Assembly: GCF_014218355.1 (NCBI RefSeq)
Contig: NZ_AP023368.1
Coordinates: 5,023,501-5,087,500 of the forward strand
DNA: 64,000 bases
Source: Anaerocolumna chitinilytica
GTDB lineage: Bacteria; Bacillota; Clostridia; Lachnospirales; Lachnospiraceae
Direction: 5' to 3'
Shown: positions 46,788 to 56,442 of the stretch, one piece after another
Numbering within the stretch: the first letter of the stretch is position 1
Layout: each line of letters opens with the position of its first letter
Notes under the pieces: generated by a model
Databases searched by the model: none
What the model was told of the DNA's origin: nothing
What the model saw: only the letters and a program-made list of their open reading frames with translations
Position numbers and translations under genes: made by a program

Positions 46788-47831
46788 TTAATCATTTCCC
46801 TTTCGTATAGAGGATTCCCTGATAATAGTCTCTGTATTTATTACAACAATTTCTTTCGGCAAATCCAGATTATCTATTCTCCAGATAAGCTGCTGCACTA
46901 GTCTGCGCCCCATCCTCTGATTACCAATATGAACTGTTGTCAGCGCAGGGGAAAGTAACTCAACTTCTTCCTTATCATCAAAGCCGGTAAGAGCTACCTC
47001 TTCCGGTACCTTGATTCCCTTTCTCTTAAGCCAGAGCATCACATCTTTGGCTATATCATCATTGGCGCACACTATAGCCTCCGGAAGGTCTTTTAATTTC
47101 TCAAGTTCCCCATGGACTTCTTCCTGTTTGTAGTACTTGTGCTCCACATGACGGGTAATCATATAACGCTCTTCCGGTTCTATACCATAATCCATAAGTG
47201 CGGACCGGAAGCCGTCATGTCGATCTCTGATTGTCCTGCAGTAGCTGGTATCACCTATAAATGCAAGCTTTCTATTCCCCTGACTTAATAGATGCTCTGT
47301 TATTTTTCTCGTAGAGTGAAACCCTTCAAAGATAACAATATCGCCCATTGTAGAGATTTCAAATACATCGCTCGGACCATCCAGAAATACTACCGGTACA
47401 TCTTTTTTTAGTATCAGTTCCAGGAATTCTTTATGAAATACATTCAGTATAATAATTCCGCTCATATCCGTATCCACATCTAAGGGAGCAATATGTTTCG
47501 CTTCATCCTCTTCACTGATAAAATTAAGCTGAAGTTTGCAGTTGTTCTTATTCAGCTCATCAGAAATCCCCATAATAATCCTGTTCCAAAAGGTTGACAG
47601 CTCTCTTCTGGCAAAGACTACAACCGTTCTTACCTTTTCCAGCTTGTCCTTTATTTTGTATTCATTCAGTACAAGAGGTGACAACTTTGAGTAACCCATT
47701 TCATAAGCTTTCTTGATAACTACATACCTTGTCTCATATGCCACCGTTTCACTGTTATTTAACGCCTTAGCTACAGTATTGCGTGAGAGATTCAGTTCCT
47801 TTGCCACATCCTGTATTGTAATCTTCTTCAA
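46788..47831 (-). CDS. LacI-family transcription regulator
   Basis: 347 residues. N-terminal helix-turn-helix and hinge (ITIQDVAKELNLSRNTVAKALNNS) and a periplasmic-binding-like ligand domain (PEAIVCANDDIAKDVMLWLKRKGIKVPEEVALTGFDDKEE is the recognisable C-terminal part). Lies 50 bp after the SGNH hydrolase, so probably co-transcribed. It is a candidate regulator of that gene and of the GH130 gene, both of which carry a shared GTGC-containing motif upstream. Confidence 0.9.
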   Translation of the reverse strand: MKKITIQDVAKELNLSRNTVAKALNNSETVAYETRYVVIKKAYEMGYSKLSPLVLNEYKIKDKLEKVRTVVVFARRELSTFWNRIIMGISDELNKNNCKLQLNFISEEDEAKHIAPLDVDTDMSGIIILNVFHKEFLELILKKDVPVVFLDGPSDVFEISTMGDIVIFEGFHSTRKITEHLLSQGNRKLAFIGDTSYCRTIRDRHDGFRSALMDYGIEPEERYMITRHVEHKYYKQEEVHGELEKLKDLPEAIVCANDDIAKDVMLWLKRKGIKVPEEVALTGFDDKEEVELLSPALTTVHIGNQRMGRRLVQQLIWRIDNLDLPKEIVVINTETIIRESSIRKGND

Positions 47832-47881
47832 TTTGTTACCTCCCTGCTATTAGCAGTACTTGCAGTACTGATTTTTCTATA

Positions 47882-49009
47882 TTAACCTCGGTCTGAAATT
47901 ATCATGGAAACAAGATAAAAATCAAGATTGCTCTCTTCGTCCGCCTCTGTAATAGTAATATCAATTCTATGCCTGCCCTTACTTCCTCCAACCAGCAGAT
48001 TCTGAAGATATAGGCAGTCACCCCAATCTTCTTCAAAGTTGGCATCCAGTATAACGGGATTCTCACTATCCCCATCGATAACTGCCGCCGCAACAGGTGC
48101 TTTTCTTTGAATCGTCTTTTTATACTGTACCGCAATATTACCGGCTTCTACCTCAAAGGAAATAGTATCTCCAACTTTTCTTGCGAAAAAACCATCCCGA
48201 AAAATATCGGTTATACCCGCTTTTGGTGTTTTATCAGCCTGAAATCCTTTTGCTGAGGGTTTTATATTGTTATTATTCAGTCTTAACGAATCTTCAAATC
48301 TATTATCTGTTAAGGTTTTCTCCGGGAATATATACTCCTTCTCTATTTCTTCCTTTTCAACCTTTTCATATATTATATCCAGAAGATTGGTTACTTTCTC
48401 TGCTACCAGCTTATGCCCTGCGTCATTGGGGTGCAGGTCATCCGGCGTTATGGCGGCTTTATCTACAGCTCCTGATTTTACCAGTTGGTATATGCTATCC
48501 TTTATACTTACCATCGGAAGTTTATAGTAAGCTCCCACTTCATTATGCATCTCCTGGGTGTTCGTTCCGTCATTATAACATACATTATTCAAAATAAGGA
48601 TTCCAGGTTCTGAAGTACAGGTAAGGCACTGTCTTATAAGTCCTTCATAAGTCTCTCTGAAAAATGGTGTATTCTGATCATTTACACTAAATTCTGTAAT
48701 AATAAAATCCGGCTGAAAGGCAAGCAGATCCTCCTCCGCTCTGGCAGTTCCAAATTGGGAAGTAGTTCCTCCTATGCCTGCATTTATATACTGTATTTTG
48801 CAATTGGGAAACCGGTTGACCCACCACATGTATACCAGATATGCGTAGCAGGTTTTAGGAGAGCTTGAGCGGGAGCCTTGGGTAATTGAACCTCCTATCA
48901 TTCCGACAGTGATTCCGTCTCCTGCCATTGCTTTTCTGATTGTTCTGCCAATACGATACAAGTTTCCTAAATCCACTATTCCGTTATCTGATATATTTTC
49001 CGATTGCAT
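47882..49009 (-). CDS. SGNH/GDSL-family hydrolase
   Basis: 375 residues. Catalytic Ser in VGMIGGSITQGSRSS, block II Gly in INAGIGGTTS, Asn in FSVNDQNTP, and the DDLHPNDAGH Asp/His block near residue 190. A C-terminal beta domain of about 140 residues follows (ISFEVEAGNIAVQYKK). Similar to carbohydrate esterases that remove acetyl groups from plant polysaccharide; no signal peptide, so it probably acts on imported oligosaccharides. Pairs with a LacI regulator. Confidence 0.8.
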   Translation of the reverse strand: MQSENISDNGIVDLGNLYRIGRTIRKAMAGDGITVGMIGGSITQGSRSSSPKTCYAYLVYMWWVNRFPNCKIQYINAGIGGTTSQFGTARAEEDLLAFQPDFIITEFSVNDQNTPFFRETYEGLIRQCLTCTSEPGILILNNVCYNDGTNTQEMHNEVGAYYKLPMVSIKDSIYQLVKSGAVDKAAITPDDLHPNDAGHKLVAEKVTNLLDIIYEKVEKEEIEKEYIFPEKTLTDNRFEDSLRLNNNNIKPSAKGFQADKTPKAGITDIFRDGFFARKVGDTISFEVEAGNIAVQYKKTIQRKAPVAAAVIDGDSENPVILDANFEEDWGDCLYLQNLLVGGSKGRHRIDITITEADEESNLDFYLVSMIISDRG

Positions 49010-49264
49010 AAGAACCTCTTTTATTCTTCATAAAATGCACTATTGGTTAGCAAATTGTTTATCATCTAATTTGCATCTATCTTACATAAATAATTTACAA
49101 CAGTGCAAGAAGACTGTCAATCTGAATTTGATAGATTAACTACTTTAATCCTTCTAATTTCCTAATCAGAATTCTAACCTGATTTTAACTTGACTATAAA
49201 GCTGAAAAAAGCTAAACTGATGATGAAAACAATAAATGGAAATTACGTGAACGGAGGTTTTTTC

Positions 49265-49939
49265 ATGGGTATATTGACTAGATTTAAAGATATTATGTCC
49301 AGTAACATAAACGCTCTTTTGGATAAGGCTGAGGATCCTGAGAAGATGATCGATCAGTGTTTGAGGAATCTTACAAGTGACTTAGGTAAAGTAAAGGCAG
49401 AAACAGCAGCTATTATGGCTGAAGAACAACGTGCCAAACGAGTACTGGATGATTGTAACGAAGAAATTACTAAGATGCAGTCCTATGCCGTAAAGGCTAT
49501 TGAGGCAGGAAGCGATGAGGATGCAAGAAAATTCCTGGAGCAAAAGGCATCCTTAAGCAATAAGCTTTCCGGCCTGCAGGAAGCCTATGACCTTTCTCAT
49601 AGCAACGCTGTCCGTATGAGAGAAATGCATGATAAGCTGGTATCCGATATTAACGAATTGGAATCCAGAAAGGATATGATTAAAGGTAAGCTGGCTGTGG
49701 CCAAGACACAGGAACGTATGAATAAGATGACTTCCTCCTTTGCAAGTGCCAATGATTCCATCGCAAGCTTTTCAAAATACGAGGAAATGGCAGATAAAGC
49801 CCTTGATAAGGCCAATGCTATGGCAGAGCTGAATCATTCAGGCTCAGATGCTTCTATTAAAGATCTGACAAAGAAATACAGCCAGAATGCAAATGTAGAA
49901 GATGAACTGGCAGCTCTAAAAGCAAGCCTTAATAAATAA
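49265..49939 (+). CDS. pspA: PspA/IM30-family phage-shock protein
   Basis: 224 residues from ATG 49265, seven bases after ACGGAGG (an upstream ATG at 49190 has no site). Almost entirely coiled coil: MGILTRFKDIMSSNINALLDKAEDPEKMIDQ is the usual amphipathic start. ESCRT-III-like protein that protects stressed membranes. First gene of an operon matching Bacillus pspA-ydjGHI. Confidence 0.93.
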   Translation: MGILTRFKDIMSSNINALLDKAEDPEKMIDQCLRNLTSDLGKVKAETAAIMAEEQRAKRVLDDCNEEITKMQSYAVKAIEAGSDEDARKFLEQKASLSNKLSGLQEAYDLSHSNAVRMREMHDKLVSDINELESRKDMIKGKLAVAKTQERMNKMTSSFASANDSIASFSKYEEMADKALDKANAMAELNHSGSDASIKDLTKKYSQNANVEDELAALKASLNK

Positions 49940-49956
49940 GATAAACTGGATTGTAA

Positions 49957-50007
49957 AAATATCCGTCGAAATAGCGGCTTTATGCCGCTGTTTTCGTATG
50001 CGGACCT
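49957..50007 (+). other. Hairpin between pspA and ydjG
   Basis: Nested pairing TCCG.../...CGGA around AGCGGC-TTTAT-GCCGCT, followed by GTTTTCG. It could be a leaky terminator that lowers ydjGHI relative to pspA. Confidence 0.45.
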
Positions 50008-50147
50008 TTATCCCAACAGAATTCTTTTTGCAAACGAAAGATACCCTTGAAAGGGTATGGGATGTTATTGTGTTTTTACAGATGCACGATTATAATAGGG
50101 TATAGCAATTTGATGATATAGCAGAAATAAATGCTTGGAGGTAACAT

Positions 50148-51221
50148 ATGGTAGTGCAATACAAATGCCCGGACTGCGGCGCTGATATGGTGTTCGACAG
50201 TACCTCGGGAAAGCTGCATTGCGATAGCTGCGGCAACGAGATGAATATTGACGAAATGACAAAAAGCAAAGAAAATAAGGATAGCCGCACTTATAACAAT
50301 ACCAATTATAAAGACGAAGAAGCACATCAGCACCAAGAAGAGGTTAATGAATACCACTGCAAGAATTGCGGTGCTACTTTGATAACAGATAAGGATACCA
50401 CTGCTACTACCTGCAGCTTCTGCGGCGCAGCTGTTGTTCTCTCCGACAGGCTTTCAGGTAATTTTGCTCCCTCTTTGGTAATACCTTTTTCAATTAACAA
50501 AGAACAGGCACAAGCTGCCTTTAAGAAATGGTGTAAAAAAGGTCTGCTGACTCCAAGAGGCTTTATGTCTGCAGATAGGATTAAGAGCATCACCGGCATT
50601 TATGTTCCTTTCTGGCTTTATGATTTAAATGGGCTCGGCAGCGCTGATGCTACCTGTACCAAGGTCCGTACCTATACCCGTGGGGATTATATTTATACAG
50701 AAACCGATTATTTTCATGTGTATCGGCAGGTCAGCTTGAATTATATGAAAGTTCCCACCGACGCTTCCGAGAAGATGAATGATGGTATGATGGATAAATT
50801 AGAGCCCTATCATTATCAGGATTTAAAGGAATTCCAGATGCCATATCTGGCAGGTTATCTGGCAGAAAAATATAATTATGACGACAAGGATTTATTTCCT
50901 CGAATAGAAGAAAGAGTACAGCGCTATGTGGATAATTACATCGATCAGACAATAAGTGGTTATGCCACCACCTCGTATAATTCGAAGGACATTAATATCA
51001 GGAAGAAAAATGCCTGGTATGCTCTTTTCCCTGTATGGATGGTGTGTTATGATTACAAACAGGCAGAGCATACCTTTGCAATGAATGGTCAGACCGGTAA
51101 GATAGTAGGTAAACCTCCCTTAAGTGCCGGAAAAATTGCTGCTTGGTTTTCTGCAGTCAGTGCAGCTGCTTTTCTTATTATTAAGCTTATTGCAGTTCTA
51201 ACAGGAGGGCCAATTTTATGA
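50148..51221 (+). CDS. ydjG: Double zinc-ribbon membrane protein (YdjG-like)
   Basis: 357 residues. Two TFIIB/rubredoxin-type zinc ribbons (YKCPDCGADM...LHCDSCGNE and YHCKNCGATL...CSFCGAAVV), a middle domain with many aromatic residues, and a C-terminal membrane helix (ISAWFSAVSAAAFLIIKLIAVL-like). In B. subtilis YdjG with YdjH anchors YdjI and PspA to the membrane. Start codon follows TTGGAGG. Confidence 0.85.
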   Translation: MVVQYKCPDCGADMVFDSTSGKLHCDSCGNEMNIDEMTKSKENKDSRTYNNTNYKDEEAHQHQEEVNEYHCKNCGATLITDKDTTATTCSFCGAAVVLSDRLSGNFAPSLVIPFSINKEQAQAAFKKWCKKGLLTPRGFMSADRIKSITGIYVPFWLYDLNGLGSADATCTKVRTYTRGDYIYTETDYFHVYRQVSLNYMKVPTDASEKMNDGMMDKLEPYHYQDLKEFQMPYLAGYLAEKYNYDDKDLFPRIEERVQRYVDNYIDQTISGYATTSYNSKDINIRKKNAWYALFPVWMVCYDYKQAEHTFAMNGQTGKIVGKPPLSAGKIAAWFSAVSAAAFLIIKLIAVLTGGPIL

Positions 51222-52132
51222 ATTTAATCAGCCGAAAATCCACACTGCCTGTTTTCTTTCTTGTCTTCATCCTGATTGCCTGCACTGCGGTTTTTCTAAA
51301 AGCCCCTCAGGCAGCTGCCGCCAAAGAGGAGAGCACCAAGCAATACGTATACGATAATTATGGCCTTTTAACAGAAGCGGAAGTTACGGATCTGACCGAT
51401 ACCTGTATCGAATACAGTGACAAAGCAAAGGCTGACATCATAATGGTTACCGATGACCTTGCAGGGAAAGATCCCAAAACATATCTTGAAGATTTCTATG
51501 ACGAGAAAGCTTTTGGTTACGAAGAAGAGTTTGGCAGTGCTGTAATAATGTTAGTCAATATGGAAGAAGGAAACCGCAGCGTAACAATTCAAGGTTACGG
51601 AAAGTCGGAATACTATGTTAACAATGACCGTACAGAATATATGCTGGATGATATTCAGCCTTTACTAAAGGATGGGGAATATAAAAAAGCATTTATTCAA
51701 TTCGCTAAGGAATCTGCTTACTATATGAATGAAGAGAAAGGGGTAAAGGAAACTCCTGCCTCAAGTGATCCGAATTCCGGTAATTACTATGGTGAATCCT
51801 CCTATGACGGCCCTAGTAACTATTATGGGCAAAAGGAGAAAAATCCCCTGTATAACACCTTTGTCCAGCTAGGAATCGCTCTAGCCATAGGTGCTGTTAC
51901 CGTAGGGATAATGGCTGCTAATTCCGGCGGCAGAATGACTACCACCGGAAGAGATTATATGGATGGAAGCACTTCCGGTATTACCGCCAACAGAGATGAG
52001 TATCTTCGTACTACTACAACAAGAGTGAAAAAGCCTACTCCCCAAACAAATGACGGCGGTCCGAGAAGCAGCGGCGGCGGCGGAATTTCAAGCGGCGGTC
52101 ATTCTCACAGCGGCGGTAGCAGAGGCTTCTAA
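51218..52132 (+). CDS. ydjH: TPM-domain membrane protein (YdjH-like)
   Basis: 304 residues; ATG overlaps the ydjG stop (ATGA). Signal/anchor segment at 10-35, TPM (YgcG) domain at 40-165 (YDNYGLLTEAEVTDLTD ... SAVIMLVNMEEGNRSVTIQGYG), a second membrane helix (VQLGIALAIGAVTVGIMAAN) near 215, and a Gly/Ser/His-rich tail (SGGGGISSGGHSHSGGSRGF). Part of the envelope-stress module. Confidence 0.85.
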   Translation: MNLISRKSTLPVFFLVFILIACTAVFLKAPQAAAAKEESTKQYVYDNYGLLTEAEVTDLTDTCIEYSDKAKADIIMVTDDLAGKDPKTYLEDFYDEKAFGYEEEFGSAVIMLVNMEEGNRSVTIQGYGKSEYYVNNDRTEYMLDDIQPLLKDGEYKKAFIQFAKESAYYMNEEKGVKETPASSDPNSGNYYGESSYDGPSNYYGQKEKNPLYNTFVQLGIALAIGAVTVGIMAANSGGRMTTTGRDYMDGSTSGITANRDEYLRTTTTRVKKPTPQTNDGGPRSSGGGGISSGGHSHSGGSRGF

Positions 52133-52202
52133 GTACACTCTGCAAGACCTAGCCTGGCACATATAACTTCAATATAATAATGCACAGAAAGGAAATTGAA
52201 CA

Positions 52203-53189
52203 ATGGGTTTCTTTAAAGACCAATTCTCCAATGTAGTGGAGTGGGAAGAATTTAGAGAAGATATGATATTTTGGAAATGGAGCAATAAGGAGATAAAAAA
52301 GGGAAGCAGGCTTATCATTCGTCCCGGTCAGGATGCCGTCTTCTTATTTAACGGTAAAGTAGAGGGAATCTTTCAGGATGAGGGCGATTACGATATTGAG
52401 TCTCAAATCATACCTTTTCTTTCAACCTTAAGCGGCTTTCGATTCGGCTTTAACAGCGGAATGCGTGCCGAGGTTTTATTTGTCAATACAAAGGAATTTA
52501 CAGTAAAGTGGGGAACAAAGAATGCTATCAATATCCCTGCTCCTACCCTTCCCGGAGGCCTTCCAATCCGCGCTAACGGAACTTTTCAATTTAAGGTTAA
52601 AGATTATGTTAAGCTCATTGACAAGATAGCAGGTATTAAGGAAAGTTATCTGGTTGAGGATGTAAAACTCCGTATCACAGCTTTGCTAGACCAGCTCTTA
52701 ATGAAGTGGATAGTAAAAGAGGGTAAGGATATGTTTAATCTGCAAGCCAATTCCTATGACATTTCCTCCGGAATCAAAACTGACCTGGATATGCAGCTTT
52801 TTGATACTGGTTTAAGCGTAACCGGTTTTCAGATTATGAGCTTTAATTACCCCGAAGAAATTCAGGCAATGATTAATAAAAATGCTTCCTATGGCATGGT
52901 AGGTGACTTAAACCGTTACCAACAGGTTGCTATGACAGACGGTCTTTTTGGAAACAATGCTCATGGTGGCGGAAGTGCTGCCAGCGACATGGCAGGTATG
53001 ATGATGGGTGCAAATATGGCTAACCAGATGCTAAACCGGATGAATAATTCCGGGAACGGCCAAGGTTTTCAAACAAACCCCGGTGCAAATCCAACGGCAA
53101 ACCCCGGCACGAAGCCTAACTTCTGCCCTAACTGCGGTCAGAAAACCACTGATGCCAACTTTTGCCCTAACTGCGGACAAAAATTATAA
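52203..53189 (+). CDS. ydjI: SPFH-domain protein with zinc-ribbon tail (YdjI-like)
   Basis: 328 residues. N-terminal virion-core/SPFH domain (FKDQFSNVVEWEEFREDMIFWKW ... GSRLIIRPGQDAVFLFNGKVEG), a Gly/Asn/Met-rich linker, and two closely spaced CxxC zinc-ribbon motifs (FCPNCGQKTTDANFCPNCGQK). The B. subtilis homologue recruits PspA to the membrane. Confidence 0.88.
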   Translation: MGFFKDQFSNVVEWEEFREDMIFWKWSNKEIKKGSRLIIRPGQDAVFLFNGKVEGIFQDEGDYDIESQIIPFLSTLSGFRFGFNSGMRAEVLFVNTKEFTVKWGTKNAINIPAPTLPGGLPIRANGTFQFKVKDYVKLIDKIAGIKESYLVEDVKLRITALLDQLLMKWIVKEGKDMFNLQANSYDISSGIKTDLDMQLFDTGLSVTGFQIMSFNYPEEIQAMINKNASYGMVGDLNRYQQVAMTDGLFGNNAHGGGSAASDMAGMMMGANMANQMLNRMNNSGNGQGFQTNPGANPTANPGTKPNFCPNCGQKTTDANFCPNCGQKL

Positions 53190-53234
53190 TAAATATTACA
53201 TTAAACATCCATGTTAACATAATTTAAGAATTCA

Positions 53235-53290
53235 AAAAGCAAGGGCATGTCTTCACAGCAGAAGATTCCCTTGCTTTTTTTATATCACAA
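53235..53290 (+). terminator. Terminator of pspA-ydjGHI
   Basis: AAAAGCAAGGG/CCCTTGCTTTT 11-bp stem followed by a T-run, 45 bp after ydjI. Confidence 0.9.
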
Positions 53291-53436
53291 TACAGATAGA
53301 TTCGGCTAAAATCTATAACCCGATGTTTGAATTAAACAGTTCCATGCTTGCTCGCTGACGCACCCTACTTATTCCAAGCCTTGTTACCTCTTATTTGCAG
53401 TTGAGATTAATCACATTACTGTTCGGCTTATTCCCT

Positions 53437-53460
53437 TTAACCTGTAGCGAGACAGGTTAA
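53437..53460. other. Palindromic hairpin at the phosphoglucomutase stop codon
   Basis: TTAACCTGT-AGCGAG-ACAGGTTAA, a perfect 9-bp stem overlapping the stop of the minus-strand gene. No T-run. Confidence 0.5.
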
Positions 53461-55172
53461 GCTACGACAAATACAGGGTCATGCACTAATTTATCCAACT
53501 TTTCAGAGGCATCAGTTAAGCTGCTGCCTTTCACGCCAAAATAGAATTTTATCTTAGGTTCTGTACCGGAAGGCCTTACCGCACACCACGCATCTTCTTC
53601 CAAATCAAAATAGAGTACATCTGATTTCGGAAGACCTGTAGGAACAACTTCTTTTGTCACTAGATCCGTAATCGTATCTGCCTCATAATCTCTGAATTTT
53701 AGTACTTTAAGTCCACCGGCTGTAAGAGGAGGATTTTTGCGGTAATTTCCCATGATTTCCTTAATCTTTTCCATTCCTTCAATTCCCTTTAAGGTAACAG
53801 AAACCAAATCCTCTTTAAAGTAGCCGTATTTTTCAAATACCCGGTTCATCTGTTCATAGAGAGAAATTCCCTGGGTCTTATAGTAAGCTGCCGCTTCACA
53901 TAGAGCCATAACTGCAACTACCGCATCCTTATCTCTGGAATGAGTTCCTACGAGACAGCCATAGCTTTCCTCAAATCCAAATACGTACTCGTGGGAGCCG
54001 GTTTCTTCAAATAATTTAATCTGCTCTCCGATATACTTAAAGCCGGTCAATACTTCGATCAAGTCGGCATGATAATATTCTGCGATTCTATCCGAAATAT
54101 TTCCTGTTACGATTGTTTTAATCAAGGCAGCATTCTTTGGCAGTGTATTATGGGCTGCTTTCTGAGAAAATACATATTCTGCTATAAGTGCACCGGACAT
54201 ATTTCCGGTCAGAAGTCTGAATTCACCATCTTCTCCCCTTACCTGCACGCCCAGCCTATCTGCATCGGGGTCTGTGGCAAGAATCAAGTCCGCTCCAACT
54301 TCATCTGCTAACTTCTTAGCAAGGGTAAATACTTTTGGATCTTCCGGGTTAGGATATCCTACCGTAGGAAAATTTCCATCAGGAAGCTCCTGCTCTTTTA
54401 CCACATAGACATTGGTGAATCCTAATTCCTTTAAAATCCTTCTGACAGGAAGGTTACCGGTTCCATGAAGAGGTGTATAAACAATTTTCATATCCTTACA
54501 TTCATCTGTTATAGGATTAACTACAAGCTTCTTAAGTTCTTCCATATATCTGTCATCAATTTCTTTTCCGATGACCTGATACAGTCCTTTTTTTACCGCT
54601 TCATCTTTCTTCATTGTTTTGACCGCAGCATATTCTGTGATAGCATTAACCTCACCGATGATTTCCACGTCCTTGGGATAGGTTATCTGTGCGCCATCTT
54701 CCCAGTATACCTTATAACCGTTATATTCCGGAGGGTTATGACTTGCAGTGATTACAATACCGGCAATACAATGCAGTTCTCTTACTGCAAAAGAAAGCTC
54801 GGGGGTAGGTCTTAAGGACTCAAATACATAGGCTTTGATTCCGTTTGCATTAAGGCAAAGAGCTGCATCTGCCGCAAATTCAGGAGACATCCTCCTGGAA
54901 TCGTATGCGATAGCTACTCCTTTTTCTTCGCCGGCCTGCTTTAAGATATAATTGGCAAGACCCTGAGTTGCTTTTCTTACTGTATACAGATTCATACGGT
55001 TATTTCCGGCACCCAGAACACCTCTAAGCCCTCCCGTACCGAATTCCAAATCTTTATAAAAGCGATCTTTGATTTCACTGTCATTACCCTTAAGTTCCAA
55101 GAGTTCTTTCTTCGTATCGGCGTCAAAATAGTCATCTGATATCCATTGGTTATATTTCTCTAAGTAGTCCAC
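53457..55172 (-). CDS. pgcA: Phosphoglucomutase / phosphomannomutase family
   Basis: 571 residues, the long alpha-D-phosphohexomutase form. Phosphoserine loop GIVITASHNPPEYNGYK, metal loop DPDADRLGVQ, sugar loop GFEESYG and phosphate loop VRPSGTEPKIKFY are all intact. Interconverts glucose 1- and 6-phosphate, linking the GH130 product to glycolysis and to cell-wall sugars. Single transcription unit. Confidence 0.93.
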   Translation of the reverse strand: MDYLEKYNQWISDDYFDADTKKELLELKGNDSEIKDRFYKDLEFGTGGLRGVLGAGNNRMNLYTVRKATQGLANYILKQAGEEKGVAIAYDSRRMSPEFAADAALCLNANGIKAYVFESLRPTPELSFAVRELHCIAGIVITASHNPPEYNGYKVYWEDGAQITYPKDVEIIGEVNAITEYAAVKTMKKDEAVKKGLYQVIGKEIDDRYMEELKKLVVNPITDECKDMKIVYTPLHGTGNLPVRRILKELGFTNVYVVKEQELPDGNFPTVGYPNPEDPKVFTLAKKLADEVGADLILATDPDADRLGVQVRGEDGEFRLLTGNMSGALIAEYVFSQKAAHNTLPKNAALIKTIVTGNISDRIAEYYHADLIEVLTGFKYIGEQIKLFEETGSHEYVFGFEESYGCLVGTHSRDKDAVVAVMALCEAAAYYKTQGISLYEQMNRVFEKYGYFKEDLVSVTLKGIEGMEKIKEIMGNYRKNPPLTAGGLKVLKFRDYEADTITDLVTKEVVPTGLPKSDVLYFDLEEDAWCAVRPSGTEPKIKFYFGVKGSSLTDASEKLDKLVHDPVFVVA

Positions 55173-55333
55173 TGTCTGTGTCTCCTTTCATCATTGCTTT
55201 AAATAGGCTTTGCAAATTGTCACACCCTATTGTACTGAATTTGCCATTAACTTGCAATGCATTTTTCCTATTTCTCCGTATCAGGAAAATGGGTATAATG
55301 CAAGTAAGTCTAAAGTATTTTCCTTATAAACAA

Positions 55334-55371
55334 AGAAAGCGGTCAGTTCCAAAAGGAACCTCCCGCTTTCT
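55334..55371 (-). terminator. Terminator of the GH130 gene
   Basis: AGAAAGCGG...CCGCTTTCT outer stem with an inner GTTCC-AAAA-GGAAC; the minus strand continues TTTGTTTA. About 50 bp after the GH130 stop. Confidence 0.75.
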
Positions 55372-55419
55372 CTTAACTGCAACAATAACATTTCATACAA
55401 GTGCAGCAATTTAATAGTA

Positions 55420-56442
55420 TCAGATAATACCAATCGTATTATCATCACCAATATTAACGTTATGTTCCTTTACAAAGCCAACGATCTCATCAAGAGTTGT
55501 AAAAGCAAGCCCAACGTAGCTGTCTGCTGCGCCATAATAAATAGCAATTCTTCCGGTTTGGGCATCATGGAGTGTGGCACAGGGGAAGACTACATTTCCT
55601 ACAAAGCCTCTCTCTTCATACCATTCTTCCGGTGTAAGTACGAAACTGTCGGAACGGTATTTTACAATGGAAGGATTCTCACGGTCTAATATAGCTGCAC
55701 CCATACTATATACATAGCCGTTGCAGGTACCGGTTACTCCGTGATAGAACAAAAGCCAGCCTTCACTTGTTTCAATAGGTGCTGCTCCTCCTCCTATCTT
55801 AAGAGTCTGCCACCATTGGTTATTGCCCTTTGTCATAACGTGCTTATGCTTTCCCCAATATACCAGGTCAGGGCTCTCACTTAAGAAAATGTCACCAAAA
55901 GGTGTATGTCCGCTGTCGCTGGGACGGGAAAGAAGCATAAAGTTACCATTTATTTTTCTTGGGAAGAACACACCATTTCTGTTAAAAGGAAGGAATGGGT
56001 TATCCAGTCTGACAAAAGACTTGAAATCTGTTGTTTTTGCAAGTCCAAGAGCTGCACCGTAAAAATCTGTACACCAAATTATATAATAGATATCTTCTAC
56101 CTTAATTAGTCTGGGGTCATAAGCATATCTTGGCATATATGGCTCACCCTTTTCGTTTACAAAGGGAATCTTCTCTTCATCATAAGTCCAATGAATAGCA
56201 TCTTCACTATGTCCTAAATAAAGCTGAGGAACACCGTTGGTCTGTTCCCCACGGAAAACACCGATAAACTTTCCTTCATAAGGAACAACGGCACTATTGA
56301 ATATTCTGGCTACTCCTTTTAAAGGGTTTCTTCCGATTATTGGATTCTCAGAATATCTCCAAACAGGTCCTGCTGCATTAGCAGGCTTCTCCTGCCAGGG
56401 GATATTAGGCAGATTGTCTGCCAGCATCTTAATTTCTCCCAT
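55420..56442 (-). CDS. GH130-family glycoside phosphorylase
   Basis: 340 residues. Five-bladed propeller pattern with the catalytic Asp in YAYDPRLIK and phosphate-binding Arg/His residues in FRGEQTN and LSRPSDSGHTP. GH130 enzymes phosphorolyse beta-mannosides such as mannosyl-glucose or mannobiose to mannose 1-phosphate. No signal peptide, so it acts on imported disaccharides. The phosphoglucomutase next door can process the sugar phosphate. Upstream DNA carries repeated GCATAATNGTGC-like sites. Confidence 0.9.
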   Translation of the reverse strand: MGEIKMLADNLPNIPWQEKPANAAGPVWRYSENPIIGRNPLKGVARIFNSAVVPYEGKFIGVFRGEQTNGVPQLYLGHSEDAIHWTYDEEKIPFVNEKGEPYMPRYAYDPRLIKVEDIYYIIWCTDFYGAALGLAKTTDFKSFVRLDNPFLPFNRNGVFFPRKINGNFMLLSRPSDSGHTPFGDIFLSESPDLVYWGKHKHVMTKGNNQWWQTLKIGGGAAPIETSEGWLLFYHGVTGTCNGYVYSMGAAILDRENPSIVKYRSDSFVLTPEEWYEERGFVGNVVFPCATLHDAQTGRIAIYYGAADSYVGLAFTTLDEIVGFVKEHNVNIGDDNTIGII

